Of a stretch of 64,000 bases of DNA, positions 17,669-26,352 are shown piece after piece. The position numbers and the translations under genes were made by a program. The DNA is taken from positions 62,001 to 126,000 of the forward strand of contig JAXMCQ010000006.1 of the NCBI GenBank assembly GCA_046349315.1. The letters run 5' to 3'. The notes under the pieces are model-generated. The model was given only the letters and a program-made list of their open reading frames with translations. It had not been told where the DNA came from and did not search any database. Position 1 is the stretch's first letter. The number at the start of each line of letters is the position of its first letter. Source of the stretch: JAEUMG01 sp046349315 (GTDB lineage Bacteria; Pseudomonadota; Alphaproteobacteria; Rhizobiales; Aestuariivirgaceae).

Positions 17669-18631
17669 TCAGGTGCCCCGACGACTGCCGTTCATCAAAC
17701 TCGATTGACCGCCGGCGATAAACTGATCGTAAGTGTCCCACGCCTCCTCGTCGTCGAACACCGCACCGTCCCCGTCTTGCTCGAAGTGCAGGAGCGAAAC
17801 GGAGATGCCAAGGCGATCGGAGAAGATCGTCAGCTCGCGAACCGGCGGGGCTCCCCGGCTGAAACTCCAGGTGCCGGCCGGCAACGAAACAGCGCGATCC
17901 GAATCGGCATGTCGTGATGCGGCGCCCTGCGCCGCAATCGATCCATCCGGAATCGGCATTCCCGAGCGGATGAAGATGCCACCGTTATAAGCGGCGGTGC
18001 TTGCCCGACCCCAGAGAGCATAACCATCGCGCGCCACGACCATTGCGACCGGCATGTCGCTGAACTCGATCCACTTGCGCACGGCGGCCAGGAGCGACAC
18101 GCCATATCGATTCGTCACATGAGCAAGCAGCGAACGCGACATCTCTTCGCGCTTCACCTGTTCGCGATAGTCGTCGATCGGCATCAAAAGATAGGAGGCG
18201 AACGTGTCAGCTTCTTCCTCGCGTTCCTTTTCGGCGTCCTTCCAGTTGTTGGCCTGTAGCGGAAGGCATTCGAAATCGAAGCCGTCGGGGAGCTCTCCGT
18301 TGCGATAATCGTCGGCGGTAAGCGGTCGACGATGCAACACGTAGTGCCCGAATTCGTGCGCAAGAGTGAACCGCTCGCGTCCCCGATAGATCTGTTGGGT
18401 ATTGTAGATGATCTGCCAGCCGGGCTTCCTACGGCCGGCACGGAGCATTCCCTCGAATTCGTCGATTTCGACGCCCCGGATCGCGGTGATCGGATCCTCG
18501 TGGTTGCGCGAGACCTCGAGCGCCAATTCCTCGACGTCGACTGGGAATCTATCTTCGCCCAGCACGGTGCGGAGGAGTACCGTCAGGTCGTTCGCGGCCC
18601 GGCGCGGGGATTTTCGACCGCTCTCCGTCAT
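17669..18631 (-). CDS. ImmA/IrrE-type zinc metallopeptidase
   Basis: 320 residues with the HEXXH motif in FTLAHEFGHYVLHRR (about residue 95) and the third-ligand glutamate region EREEEADTFASYLLMP. In ICEBs1, ImmA cleaves the paired XRE repressor ImmR, and IrrE-type proteins act similarly in stress responses. The ATG at 18631 overlaps the XRE gene stop (ATGA), so the pair is made together. The C-terminal half (about residues 170-320) is longer than minimal ImmA and may hold a sensor region. This pair is the likely switch for the island. Confidence 0.88.
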   Translation of the reverse strand: MTESGRKSPRRAANDLTVLLRTVLGEDRFPVDVEELALEVSRNHEDPITAIRGVEIDEFEGMLRAGRRKPGWQIIYNTQQIYRGRERFTLAHEFGHYVLHRRPLTADDYRNGELPDGFDFECLPLQANNWKDAEKEREEEADTFASYLLMPIDDYREQVKREEMSRSLLAHVTNRYGVSLLAAVRKWIEFSDMPVAMVVARDGYALWGRASTAAYNGGIFIRSGMPIPDGSIAAQGAASRHADSDRAVSLPAGTWSFSRGAPPVRELTIFSDRLGISVSLLHFEQDGDGAVFDDEEAWDTYDQFIAGGQSSLMNGSRRGT

Positions 18632-18951
18632 TCGTCCTCGTCGTCCAGGATCTTCAACATTTCTCGGAGGCGCTCTTTGCTCTTAGGCTTCATCTTCTGA
18701 TAGTTGCGGAAAAAGGCGACATCGGCGGCGTCGGCTTCTGTCACTTCGTCGGTGGCAAGCAGGTAGTCGGCGGTCGTGTCCAGCGCCTGGGCGATCCGAT
18801 GCAGTTTTTCACCTGATGGGCGCGCCACGTCTTTGTTCTCGATCTCCCACATGTAGCTCTTGCTCGAATCGACACGCTCGGCCAGCGCTTCCAGCGTTAG
18901 GCCCTTTTTCCGCCTGAGCTCTCGAACGCGCTCTCCCAGGGGCGATGGCAA
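18628..18951 (-). CDS. XRE-family transcriptional regulator paired with ImmA
   Basis: A 107-residue protein whose N-terminal helix-turn-helix is LGERVRELRRKKGLTLEALA followed by ERVDSSKSYMWEIENKDVAR. The first in-frame ATG (19020) would place the whole divergent promoter inside the gene. I therefore chose the TTG at 18951 (MPSPLGERV), which has a perfect AGGAG 7 bases upstream at 18959-18963. It is coupled to the ImmA gene. Two similar dyads in the upstream divergent region are candidate operators for autoregulation and for control of the opposite operon. Confidence 0.82.
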   Translation of the reverse strand: MPSPLGERVRELRRKKGLTLEALAERVDSSKSYMWEIENKDVARPSGEKLHRIAQALDTTADYLLATDEVTEADAADVAFFRNYQKMKPKSKERLREMLKILDDEDE

Positions 18952-18974
18952 GGGTAAACTCCTGTCAGGTAAAA

Positions 18975-18990
18975 GTTCGTTATCACGATA
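18975..18990. promoter_or_regulatory. Candidate XRE operator O1 (imperfect dyad)
   Basis: GTTCGT-TATC-ACGATA has the same left arm and 4-nt spacer as the perfect dyad at 19039-19054. It lies 24 bases upstream of the chosen XRE start codon, where repressor binding would block XRE-ImmA transcription. Assignment is from sequence symmetry. Confidence 0.55.
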
Positions 18991-19000
18991 TTTATTATGC

Positions 19001-19029
19001 TTGACACGCCATACAGGCAATCCTTATCT
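19001..19029 (+). promoter_or_regulatory. Sigma70-type promoter for the rightward two-gene operon
   Basis: A consensus -35 TTGACA (19001-19006), a 17-bp spacer and a -10 TTATCT (19024-19029). Transcription would start near 19036, inside or next to operator O2, and read into the gene at 19091. A weaker minus-strand promoter (TTGCCT, 17 bp, TAATAA) overlaps it and would serve the XRE gene. Confidence 0.65.
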
Positions 19030-19038
19030 TTCGCAGAA

Positions 19039-19054
19039 GTTCGTAGTAACGAAC
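19039..19054. promoter_or_regulatory. Candidate XRE operator O2 (perfect dyad)
   Basis: GTTCGT-AGTA-ACGAAC is a perfect 6-bp inverted repeat with a 4-nt spacer, placed directly downstream of the -10 at 19024. Its centre is 64 bp from the centre of O1. Binding here would repress the rightward promoter. Confidence 0.65.
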
Positions 19055-19090
19055 ATAAATTATCGCCATTGCGAATCACAGGAGACGGCC

Positions 19091-20254
19091 ATGGCCACAG
19101 TGACAAGCTTCATCCGCAATACCCCGAAGACCTCGCTGCAGGCCTATTTCGACCAAGCAGGCATCCACCTGGCGCCGCCAGTCAACTGGGACGCGCCAGG
19201 CGATATCGTTCGCCCCTTGCTGCAGGCCGTCGACGAGATGGACCCGGTGGCCCGTGACCGGCTGGAGACGGTCGCCGAGCGGGTCACCGGCATGGCCGAC
19301 GAGGCAGGAGAGGCGGCGATTTACAGCATCGCCCAGAACCCCGCTCTGCTCGATGCCCTCCGCAATGCCTATGACCGCGCGCTCTGGATGTACCTGAACG
19401 ACGACGCGGGATTCCGACATGCGGAAGAGGTCCGCTTTACCGACGAACGGCGTCGCGGGCGGATGTGGGACGGATTTATCGGCGAGGCGAACCTCGTGCT
19501 GAAGCGCGACACGGCGTCGGTCGATACGTTCAAAACCGGCATCCGTGACAGATTCCAGTCGAACAATGTCCATGTCGATCTGTTCGACCGTAACCGGCCT
19601 AGTTTTGAGGGCGCGGACTGCGCGATCGTCCAGGCGACGGTCTATCGCGAGGGTCGCCCGGACGATTTCCTCGAGTTCGTAGACGGTATGCTCGATCGGC
19701 GCCCGCGTCGACCCGTGTTCGAGGCCGCCATCACGTATGAGCCTGCGACCGGCGTGATCGAAGTAGTCGCCAATGATCGTGATAGCCGCGAGGACTTGGT
19801 GCGGCTCTTCGCGCGTGACCTGCTTGATGTTGAATTCCGACAGGAACGATTGCCGTTTCGTCAGTTCGATCTCGGTGTGCTCCGCCAGGATTTCTCTTTC
19901 CCGACGGATCCCGACGACGGCATCGAATCAGTCCGGGTCAATCTGCTGCGTCTCATGCCGATCGATGCTGCCGGCGAGCGGGTGACACTCGAATGCATGC
20001 GTCAGGCGGCCCAGACCATCTGGCAGATGGCGCGCGATCGCTTCGGCCCTAACAATCCGCTGGCCAGCGGCTGGGTCGTGACGCAGGCGAAGCTCACAAT
20101 CCGCTTCCACCCCGAGTCCGGATCCCGGCGTGGCAAGACCCTGCCGCTGACGATCACCATGCCCCATGGCTGTGATCTCAAGGATCGAACCGAGCGCGAG
20201 CGCCTGATTGGCGAGAAGTATCTGCGCCGTTGGGACATTCTGCGCGATGCATGA
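19091..20254 (+). CDS. Unrecognised protein, first gene of a two-gene cassette opposite XRE-ImmA
   Basis: A 387-residue soluble protein that I cannot assign. The ATG at 19091 has AGGAG at 19080-19084 and follows the promoter at 19001. Visible features are an N-terminal helical part and a middle with DRFQSNNVHVDLFDRNRPSF and RPRRPVFEAAITYEPATGVI. A basic C-terminal part includes KLTIRFHPESGSRRGKTLPL. No membrane segment, nucleotide-binding loop or nuclease motif is evident. It overlaps the next gene by 8 bases. Control by the adjacent XRE-ImmA pair suggests a function that must be held off until induction, but toxicity is speculation. Confidence 0.8.
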   Translation: MATVTSFIRNTPKTSLQAYFDQAGIHLAPPVNWDAPGDIVRPLLQAVDEMDPVARDRLETVAERVTGMADEAGEAAIYSIAQNPALLDALRNAYDRALWMYLNDDAGFRHAEEVRFTDERRRGRMWDGFIGEANLVLKRDTASVDTFKTGIRDRFQSNNVHVDLFDRNRPSFEGADCAIVQATVYREGRPDDFLEFVDGMLDRRPRRPVFEAAITYEPATGVIEVVANDRDSREDLVRLFARDLLDVEFRQERLPFRQFDLGVLRQDFSFPTDPDDGIESVRVNLLRLMPIDAAGERVTLECMRQAAQTIWQMARDRFGPNNPLASGWVVTQAKLTIRFHPESGSRRGKTLPLTITMPHGCDLKDRTERERLIGEKYLRRWDILRDA

Positions 20255-21200
20255 TCGCGCACCATGCTCCACCAGGACCACCTTGGAATTGCTGCTGAGC
20301 GTCATCGAGACGCCAGAGGCAGTGATCACGGGATCGGTGCTCGCGGATTATTACAGCGCGGCTTCATCGGCCCTGATGGATGCGGGACTGCTCAAAGCGG
20401 GCGACCACGAGCTGGTTGCGGTCTCCGGAACCGCTCACGACGATGCGCCCGTTACCGTATCGCGGTCACCGGATGGCAGCCAGTTGGGCTACTTCAGCCC
20501 GACAGCCGGATGGGTCGCCGTGCCGGAAGAGCAAATGCGACGTTTTCGCGTCGATTATCCCGCCGTGATCAGCCGCCTCATGCTTCAAGCGGAGCTGTCT
20601 TCCCGTCATGGTCCGGTGGCCCTCGTGCCGGACTTGCTCTGGGAAATCGGCGATGTTCGTCTTGGCCGGCGCGCCCAGCTGGTCTCGATCTGGTTTGGCC
20701 GGCGGCTGCACGACCCCTCGGTGTGGCGGCAAGTCGGCAACGCTGCGAAATCTCGTCCGGCTTCCCGCTTGCGCATTTTGCTGACCAGTACTCCGGCTCA
20801 TCGCGTGCCGGAGGATTCACTGCCGGGCAATTTGGTAGTCGGTGTGCGCGATGTGATCGATTTCAACGCCGGCCTCTGTATCCATCCCGACATTCTTGCG
20901 GCGCGGCTCGATGGTTCCCGGTTGCCCAATGTCGATGCGGCCGTCGATTTGTCTCCAGATGCCAGGACACTGACCATCAACGGCACGATCGTCATCTACT
21001 TCAAGTCCGACATTCACATCGCGATCATCCGCAAGCTGGTTGCCGGCCACAAGGACGGTAAGCGCTTCACCGTCCGGGATCTGCTGGCAGCAGGGCGTTC
21101 TGGCTCGACCGGCCTGCGGCGCGCATTCGGCGCCAAGAAATGGGCGGAGCTGAGCCCATATTTGAAATCACGTAATGGCCTTTGGGGCTTCGAAGTTTAA
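20247..21200 (+). CDS. Unrecognised protein with possible C-terminal winged helix, partner of the preceding gene
   Basis: About 317 residues from the ATG at 20247, which overlaps the preceding stop by 8 bases; an earlier in-frame ATG at 20208 lies within the upstream gene. The N-terminal half has LELLLSVIETPEAVITGSVL and an isolated region around MLQAELSSRHGPVALVPDLL. The C-terminal ~80 residues (IYFKSDIHIAIIRKLVAGHK, FTVRDLLAAG, LRRAFGAKKWAELSPYLKS) look like a winged-helix DNA-binding domain. The function is unknown. The tight coupling implies that it acts with the 387-residue protein. Confidence 0.78.
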   Translation: MHDRAPCSTRTTLELLLSVIETPEAVITGSVLADYYSAASSALMDAGLLKAGDHELVAVSGTAHDDAPVTVSRSPDGSQLGYFSPTAGWVAVPEEQMRRFRVDYPAVISRLMLQAELSSRHGPVALVPDLLWEIGDVRLGRRAQLVSIWFGRRLHDPSVWRQVGNAAKSRPASRLRILLTSTPAHRVPEDSLPGNLVVGVRDVIDFNAGLCIHPDILAARLDGSRLPNVDAAVDLSPDARTLTINGTIVIYFKSDIHIAIIRKLVAGHKDGKRFTVRDLLAAGRSGSTGLRRAFGAKKWAELSPYLKSRNGLWGFEV

Positions 21201-21302
21201 GCCAATTTCTCCCGGTTCTTCACCCTGACTGGGCGTCGTTCTTCTCCCTGATCGGCGGCGATCTTCCTCGCAGGTTTTCGTCACCGCCTGCTGGAGGACG
21301 CG

Positions 21303-21524
21303 ATGTCCATCAAACACTTGAACCAAATCGATTTGGCCCGCCGCTGGAGCATTAGCCCGCGTACGCTAGAGCGCTGGCGCTGGCTCGGGCAGGGGCCCCG
21401 CTACATCAAGATCGGCGGTCGCGTTGTCTATCGCGTCGAAGAGGTCGAGGCCTTCGAGGCGCAGCAGACCCGCGCCAGTACATCCGAAATCCCGGAGACG
21501 CCCGCCTTCGCGCGGAGCGCCTGA
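21303..21524 (+). CDS. Small helix-turn-helix protein (excisionase/AlpA-like)
   Basis: A 73-residue protein of the MerR/AlpA-like helix-turn-helix type: IDLARRWSISPRTLERWRWL and GPRYIKIGGRVVYRVEEVEA. GGAGG sits 8 bases before the ATG. Proteins of this size and fold serve as excisionases or as regulators in mobile elements. It could assist island excision, or act as the last gene of the rightward operon about 100 bases after the previous stop. Confidence 0.78.
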   Translation: MSIKHLNQIDLARRWSISPRTLERWRWLGQGPRYIKIGGRVVYRVEEVEAFEAQQTRASTSEIPETPAFARSA

Positions 21525-21525
21525 C

Positions 21526-21542
21526 CCCGGCTTCATGCCGGG
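21526..21542 (+). terminator. Weak hairpin after the HTH gene
   Basis: CCCGGC-TTCAT-GCCGGG forms a perfect 6-bp stem 2 bases after the stop codon of the HTH gene; only TTCT follows, so termination strength is doubtful. Confidence 0.4.
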
Positions 21543-21686
21543 TTCTCCAGGGAATGCAAAACCCGCGTGTGATTAGGCATGCAATTTTGACCCCCTGATG
21601 CGGGGGATCGGCGTCCAAATTTGACCCCCTGAGGTTTGGCCTGTTGCGCTGTTTGCTTTGATTCGAAAGCGAGCAGCGAGGGGGGA

Positions 21687-23173
21687 ATGCTGACTGTGGA
21701 GACGATCGGCCGGATTCGGCGCGAACATCTGCTCAAGGGCAAGACCATCAGGGAGATTGCGCGGGACCTGAAGGTGTCGCGCAACACGGTCCGCAAGGTG
21801 CTGCGATCGGGCGAGACCTCCTTCGAATACGAGCGCAGCGTACAGCCGCGGCCGAAGCTGGGTCGGTGGACGGCGACGCCCGAGGATTTGCTGACCAGCA
21901 ATGCCGCCAAGCCTGCGCGTGAGCAACTGACGCTGATCCGCATCTTCGGGGCCCTGCGCGGACGAGGTTACGAAGGTGGCTATGACGCGGTGCGCCGCTG
22001 CGCCCGGATGTGGGGCAAGACGCACGGGCAATCGACGGCTGCAGCCTATGTGCCGCTGAGTTTGCGCCAGGCGAAGCCTACCAGTTCGACTGGAGCCACG
22101 AAGTGGTCCTGCTTGCCGGCGTGACGGTCACCGTGAAGGTCGCTCATCTGCGGCTGTGCCACAGTCGCATGCCGTACGTTAGGGCCTATCCGCGCGAGAC
22201 GCAGGAGATGGTATTTGACGCTCATGACCGGGCGTTCCAGCTTCTTCAGGAGCGCCTGCCAGCCTGGCATCTACGACAACATGAAGACTGCGGTGGAGAC
22301 GGTCTTTGTCGGCGGGGATCGCCTCTATAATCGCCGCTTCCTGCAAATGTGCAGCCACTATCTCGTCGAGCCGGTGGCCTGCACCCCAGCTTCCGGCTGG
22401 GGAGAAGGGGCAGGTCGAGATCAGGTCGGGCTGGTGCGTGAACGCTTCTTCACGCCGCGGCTGCGATTAAGACCCTCGATGAGTTGAACGCCTGGCTGCT
22501 CGATCAGTGCATTGCCTACGCCAAGGCCCATCGTCATCCCGAGCTTGCGGACCAGACGATCTGGGAAGCATTCGAGACGGAACGGCCGAAGCTGTTCCCT
22601 ATGCCGGCCGCTTCGATGGCTTCCACACGGTGCCGGCATCGGTGTCGAAGACCTGCCTGGTTCGCTTCGATAACAATAAATACTCGGTCTCAGCGAGCGC
22701 CGTCAGGCGTCCGGTCGAGATCCAGGCCTATGCTGAGCGCATCGTCATCCGCCAGGACGGGCGGATTGTCGCCGAGCATCGCCGTTCCTTCGGCCGTAAC
22801 GAGACGAACTACAACCCTTGGCATTATGTGCCGGTGCTGGTTCGCAAGCCCGGTGCTCTTCGCAATGGCGCACCCTTCAAGGACTGGCTGCTGCCGGCCG
22901 CCGTGGGCAATATCCAGGCGCAAACTTGCTGGCCAGCACGATGGCAATCGCCAGATGGTCGATATCCTCACCACCGTGCTTACGGACGGACTGGCAGCGG
23001 TTGAAGCGGCCTGCAGCGAAGCCCTCAGCCAGGGTGTCCACTCCGCCGATGTCGTCCTCAATATCCTCGCCCGCCAGCGCGATCCTGGTCCTCCCATCAC
23101 TATCCAAACTCCGGCCGCGCTGATGCTGAATCACCCGCCTGCCGCCGATTGCACGCCCGCTACGACACTCTGA
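21687..23173 (+). pseudogene. istA: istA, IS21 transposase, multiple frameshifts
   Basis: The N-terminus is intact: MLTVETIGRIRREHLLKGKT and the HTH IREIARDLKVSRNTVRKVLR. The reading then moves between frames: near 22040 (into FAPGEAYQFDWSHEVVLLAG), near 22260 (into IYDNMKTAVETVFVGG), near 22450-22600, and again before the C-terminal QMVDILTTVLTDGLAAVEAA and HSADVVLNILARQRDPGPP. At least four lesions separate blocks that belong to one IstA protein. DDE catalysis cannot be intact. Confidence 0.85.
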
Positions 23174-23186
23174 GGAGAACGCTGTG

Positions 23187-23906
23187 ATGGAACGATCCCA
23201 ACTCTTCGATCTCATGGGCGAACTTGGCTCTACGGCATGAAAGCCGCCTTCGACGAGATCATGGCCACCGCCATCAGCGCCAGCAGGCCCAGCACATCGT
23301 CGCCGATCTGCTCAAGGCCGAGATCAGGGAGAAGCAGGCCCGCTCGATCAAATACCAGCTCACCATTGCCAAGCTTCCCCTCGCCAAGGACCTCGATGGC
23401 TTCGTGTTCGACGGAACCCCGGTCAATCGGACTCTCGTGACCGATCTCGCCGGCGGCAACTTCATTGCTCAGCAGCGTAATATCGTGCTGGTAGGCGGCA
23501 CAGGTACCGGCAAAACCCATCTTGCCATCGCCATTGCCGAAGCTGCATCCGCGCCGGTGCACGCGGGCGATTCTGCACAGTCGTCGATCTCGTCAACTGG
23601 CTCGGACAGGCGGAATGGCCGTCGGGGCCGGCTTGCCGATCACCTGACCCGTATGGACTTCGTCCATCCTCGATGACCTCGGCTATCTACCCTTCGCCCA
23701 GTCCGGCGGCCAGCTTCTCTTCCACCTGGTCAGTCGGCTCTATGAGCGAACCTCGATCATTGTCACCACCAATCTCGCCTTCGGCGAATGACCGAGCGTG
23801 TTCGGCGACGCCAAAATGACCACCGCGCTGCTCGATCGTCTTACTCATCATTGCGACATCGTCGAAACCGGCAATGAAAGCTGGCGCCTGAAAAGTCGGG
23901 CCTGAA
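23187..23906 (+). pseudogene. istB: istB, IS21 helper ATPase, broken
   Basis: Starts with MERSQLFDLMGELG and then loses frame. The body reads KAEIREKQARSIKYQLTIAK, a complete Walker A VGGTGTGKTHLAIAIA, and, after further lesions, LPFAQSGGQLLFHLVSRLYE, TSIIVTTNLAFGE and LLDRLTHHCDIVETGNESWR. The conserved Trp of FGEWPSVF is a TGA stop. IstB normally stabilises the IstA-DNA complex; this copy cannot work. Confidence 0.85.
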
Positions 23907-24032
23907 GCTCAATCCCTCAGCGCCCTCGGCGATGCGACTGCGCTACGCCGATGGCTCCGCGCATCGCCTCCGGGCGCCCCAAAAGCCACACATACACGGG
24001 GTCACTATTGGGCGCCGATAAGGGGTCAAACT

Positions 24033-24485
24033 TCAACGCCGATTGACAGTGATGCCGATTCTGGCCCCGAGGCGCTTGGGATCAGCGGCGATGGTGACCG
24101 TCGTCTCGGCCGCGGTCTGGAACAGAATGTCGTAGATCACCGCCTTGTTGTGATAGGCGATCTCGGCGATCGGCGCCGGCAGCGTGTAGACGACATGAAA
24201 GTACGGCACAGGCAGCAGCTCCGCTTCGCGCTCGGCCAGCCATTCCTTCGCCGCCGTGCCCTGGCACTTGGGGCAATGTCGGTTGCGGCAGGAGTTGTAG
24301 GCGATGTGGATGTGGTCGCACGTCTCACAGCGCGCAACATGACCCCCGAGCGCCGCCGTGCGGCAGCGCTCGATCGCGCTCATCACCTTCATCTGGCCGA
24401 GGCTCACATGACCGGCGTTGGCGCGACGCCATGCGGTGCCGAAGTGGCGGAAGATATCCGCGACTTCCAGAGCTGGACGCGACAC
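24033..24485 (-). pseudogene. IS91-family transposase, truncated by IS21
   Basis: Only the first ~145 residues remain, starting from a GTG at 24485. The zinc-binding N-terminus is present (ARCETCDHIHIAYNSCRNRH followed by CPKCQGTAAKEWL) along with the start of the rolling-circle domain VPYFHVVYTLPAPIAE. The catalytic HUH and tyrosine motifs would lie beyond the break. The ORF ends inside the IS21 terminal repeat. The missing 3' part is not found on the other side of IS21 (left of 21568), so it was deleted. Confidence 0.85.
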
Positions 24486-24497
24486 GAGGCCTGAGCG

Positions 24498-25430
24498 TTA
24501 TGCCTGCGGCTGGTCTTTGGGCTGCTCCTTTTTGCCGTTCTTAGGTCTCCTGCGAGGCACGGAGAGCTGGTCGAGCGGGCTTTTGACGCTGGCGATCATG
24601 CCGGTGGCGACGCGCGTGTAGCGCGCCGTTGTGTCGAGCTTGTGATGGCCGAGCAGTGCCTGGATGATGCGGATGTCGGTGCCGCGCTCCAGGAGATGAG
24701 TTGCGAAACTGTGGCGCAGAGCGTGCAGTGTCACGGCCTTCTTGATACCCGCTGCATCGGCTGCCTCGTGGAACAACCGGCTGAGTTGGCGGGTCGTCAT
24801 CGGTCTGCCCGGCCTGCGGCCAGGAAACAGCCAGCGCTGTTCCACCGGCACGCCCGCGTCATAGCGGGTCGGGCGCGCCTTCCACCATTGCCGCAGGAGG
24901 TCGAGCAGCTCGGGCGACAGCATGACATTGCGATCCTTGCGGCCCTTGGACTGCTCGATCCGAATGATGCTCTGCGCGCTGTCGATATTGCCAGCCTTGA
25001 GCCGGACCACTTCGCTGGCGCGTAACCCGGCGCCATAGCCGAGCGCGAGCAAGACGTGAACCTTGAGGCTACTCGCCATCGCCAACAGGCGCTTGGTCTC
25101 GTCCGGGCTCATCACCAGTGGGATCTTCTGCGGCTCTTTGAGGTGATAGATCTCGGCGGCGAGATCCAAGCGCCTGAGCGTCACGCGGAAGAGAAACTTG
25201 AGCCCAGTCATGATCCGGTTGCGATTGCAGATGCTTGCCCCGGTCTCGGCCAGGTGCAGCTGGAACCGACGGACATCCTCGGCAGTGGCTGTGTCGGGCG
25301 AGCGCTTCAGGAAGGCTGCGAACCGCTTGCAGCTGGAGATGTGGCTGCGCTGCGAATGCGCTCCAAGCTTGCGCGCGTTCATGTCCTCGATCATCCGCTG
25401 GCGCAGCGGGCTAATTGTGATCGTACTCAT
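24498..25430 (-). CDS. Tyrosine recombinase/integrase associated with an IS91-type element
   Basis: 310 residues from the ATG at 25430, chosen over one at 25460 because AGGAG (25437-25441) precedes it. It has an N-terminal SAM-like core-binding domain (RSHISSCKRFAAFLKRSPDT) and a full catalytic domain: first Arg in GYGAGLRASEVVRLK, the HALRHSFATHLLE box, and GHHKLDTTARYTRV with the nucleophilic Tyr. Several IS91-family elements carry such an integrase immediately upstream of the transposase, and here the gap is only 12 bases. It appears intact and could still act on island DNA. Confidence 0.88.
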   Translation of the reverse strand: MSTITISPLRQRMIEDMNARKLGAHSQRSHISSCKRFAAFLKRSPDTATAEDVRRFQLHLAETGASICNRNRIMTGLKFLFRVTLRRLDLAAEIYHLKEPQKIPLVMSPDETKRLLAMASSLKVHVLLALGYGAGLRASEVVRLKAGNIDSAQSIIRIEQSKGRKDRNVMLSPELLDLLRQWWKARPTRYDAGVPVEQRWLFPGRRPGRPMTTRQLSRLFHEAADAAGIKKAVTLHALRHSFATHLLERGTDIRIIQALLGHHKLDTTARYTRVATGMIASVKSPLDQLSVPRRRPKNGKKEQPKDQPQA

Positions 25431-25439
25431 GGGGAACTC

Positions 25440-25480
25440 CTGTCCTGAGTGAGGTTGCAACGCCTCGATCTTCAGGACAG
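25440..25480. repeat. Inverted repeat in the leader of the IS91-type recombinase
   Basis: CTGTCCTGA (25440-25448) and TCAGGACAG (25472-25480) form a perfect 9-bp dyad with a 23-nt spacer. It overlaps the Shine-Dalgarno of the recombinase gene. It could be a recombination core site or part of the IS91-type terminus. Confidence 0.55.
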
Positions 25481-25923
25481 CGCTCCCGGATTGCTAAGGA
25501 TAATCCCTCCGCCGGCTCACCCGCTCATGGCGACCAGGGCCGCGCCACACATATCGCGGCCGCGATTTAGTGCCGTGGCCCATCTCGTCGATCGGCGGGT
25601 TCCGGCGGCTCGTCGGCAATCGGGGTGTCAGCCGACGTGCAGCGGACATCGCCCGAATGGCGGTGATGACCCGGAGCAGACCTGAGTGGTTACCCAATGA
25701 TGTGTTATCCTGGTTTAGATAGCTGAGGGAGCCGATCATGCGAGGTGGGCTGTGAAGATAATTAACGCAATTCTGGGAAGCTGAGCTTTATGACCGGGAC
25801 GCCGCATTCGCCAGGGCTATGAGCCCATCTAGGCCGACAGGGAGCGTCATCACCCTGCCGGCGTTGCACGGTGTTCACGATGCGGTGCAGGGTAACAGGC
25901 GATTTGCAATCGCCGCCCGGTTT
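25481..25923. other. Gene-free stretch upstream of the IS91-type recombinase
   Basis: No convincing coding region on either strand: the ORFs here have poor codon bias and no recognisable motif. It should contain the outer end of the IS91-type element and island sequence downstream of the secreted-protein gene. Confidence 0.5.
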
Positions 25924-26352
25924 CTATTTCGCGGCACCAAGTACGTAGCCACCGTCCCAGTGCCAGATCTGCTTATCGTCAACCGTGACCGTGACGATTG
26001 CCTGGAATCCGGCGAGCGTCCCGCTGCCGGCATGGAACGCACAGGTTCCGGACGGCGGGCTGGCCGAGTCGTAGGTCACGCAGTAGCCGAGCGCCGAATC
26101 TCCGTTTCCGACGGCAATGATCGCTGTGCTGCTGGCGAAAAGGGGATTGGTGATTACAGGCCCATAATAGAGAATTTTGGTACCCGCCGGGATCGCCGCG
26201 AGGTTCGATTCCGTAATGGTACAGAAGCTCGGGGTATCGCCGTTGAACCCGCTGCATTCCTTGGAGATCTTGAGCGGTTGCATAGCCGGTGCAGCGAACG
26301 CCACGGACGTAAGTGCCAAGATGGCAAAGGCCGACAGGATCGAAAGTCTCAT
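25924..26352 (-). CDS. Small secreted protein of unknown function
   Basis: A 142-residue protein with a classical signal peptide (MRLSILSAFAILALTSVAFA, predicted cleavage after AFA, giving an N-terminus APAMQ). The mature part has three cysteines that could form a disulfide (KECSGF, SFCTIT, GTCAFH are near-regular) and a C-terminal DDKQIWHWDGGYVLG. It resembles exported rhizobial hypothetical proteins. The opposite-strand ORF is a shadow: the signal peptide and the GGGGG Shine-Dalgarno upstream of 26352 favour this strand. Confidence 0.75.
   Translation of the reverse strand: MRLSILSAFAILALTSVAFAAPAMQPLKISKECSGFNGDTPSFCTITESNLAAIPAGTKILYYGPVITNPLFASSTAIIAVGNGDSALGYCVTYDSASPPSGTCAFHAGSGTLAGFQAIVTVTVDDKQIWHWDGGYVLGAAK

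Larger units (their letters stand above)
21568..24048 (+). mobile_element. Degenerate IS21-family element
   Basis: A 2,481-bp element bounded by imperfect ~27-bp inverted ends: TGTGATTAGGCATG...TTTTGACCCC on the left, and on the right the reverse complement starting TGTCAATCGGCG with TTTGACCCC. Internal extra copies of the TTTGACCCC repeat near both ends are typical of IS21. Inside are broken istA and istB genes in the usual order. I could not see a clear target duplication. The right end cuts the transposase gene of an IS91-type element. Confidence 0.8.
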
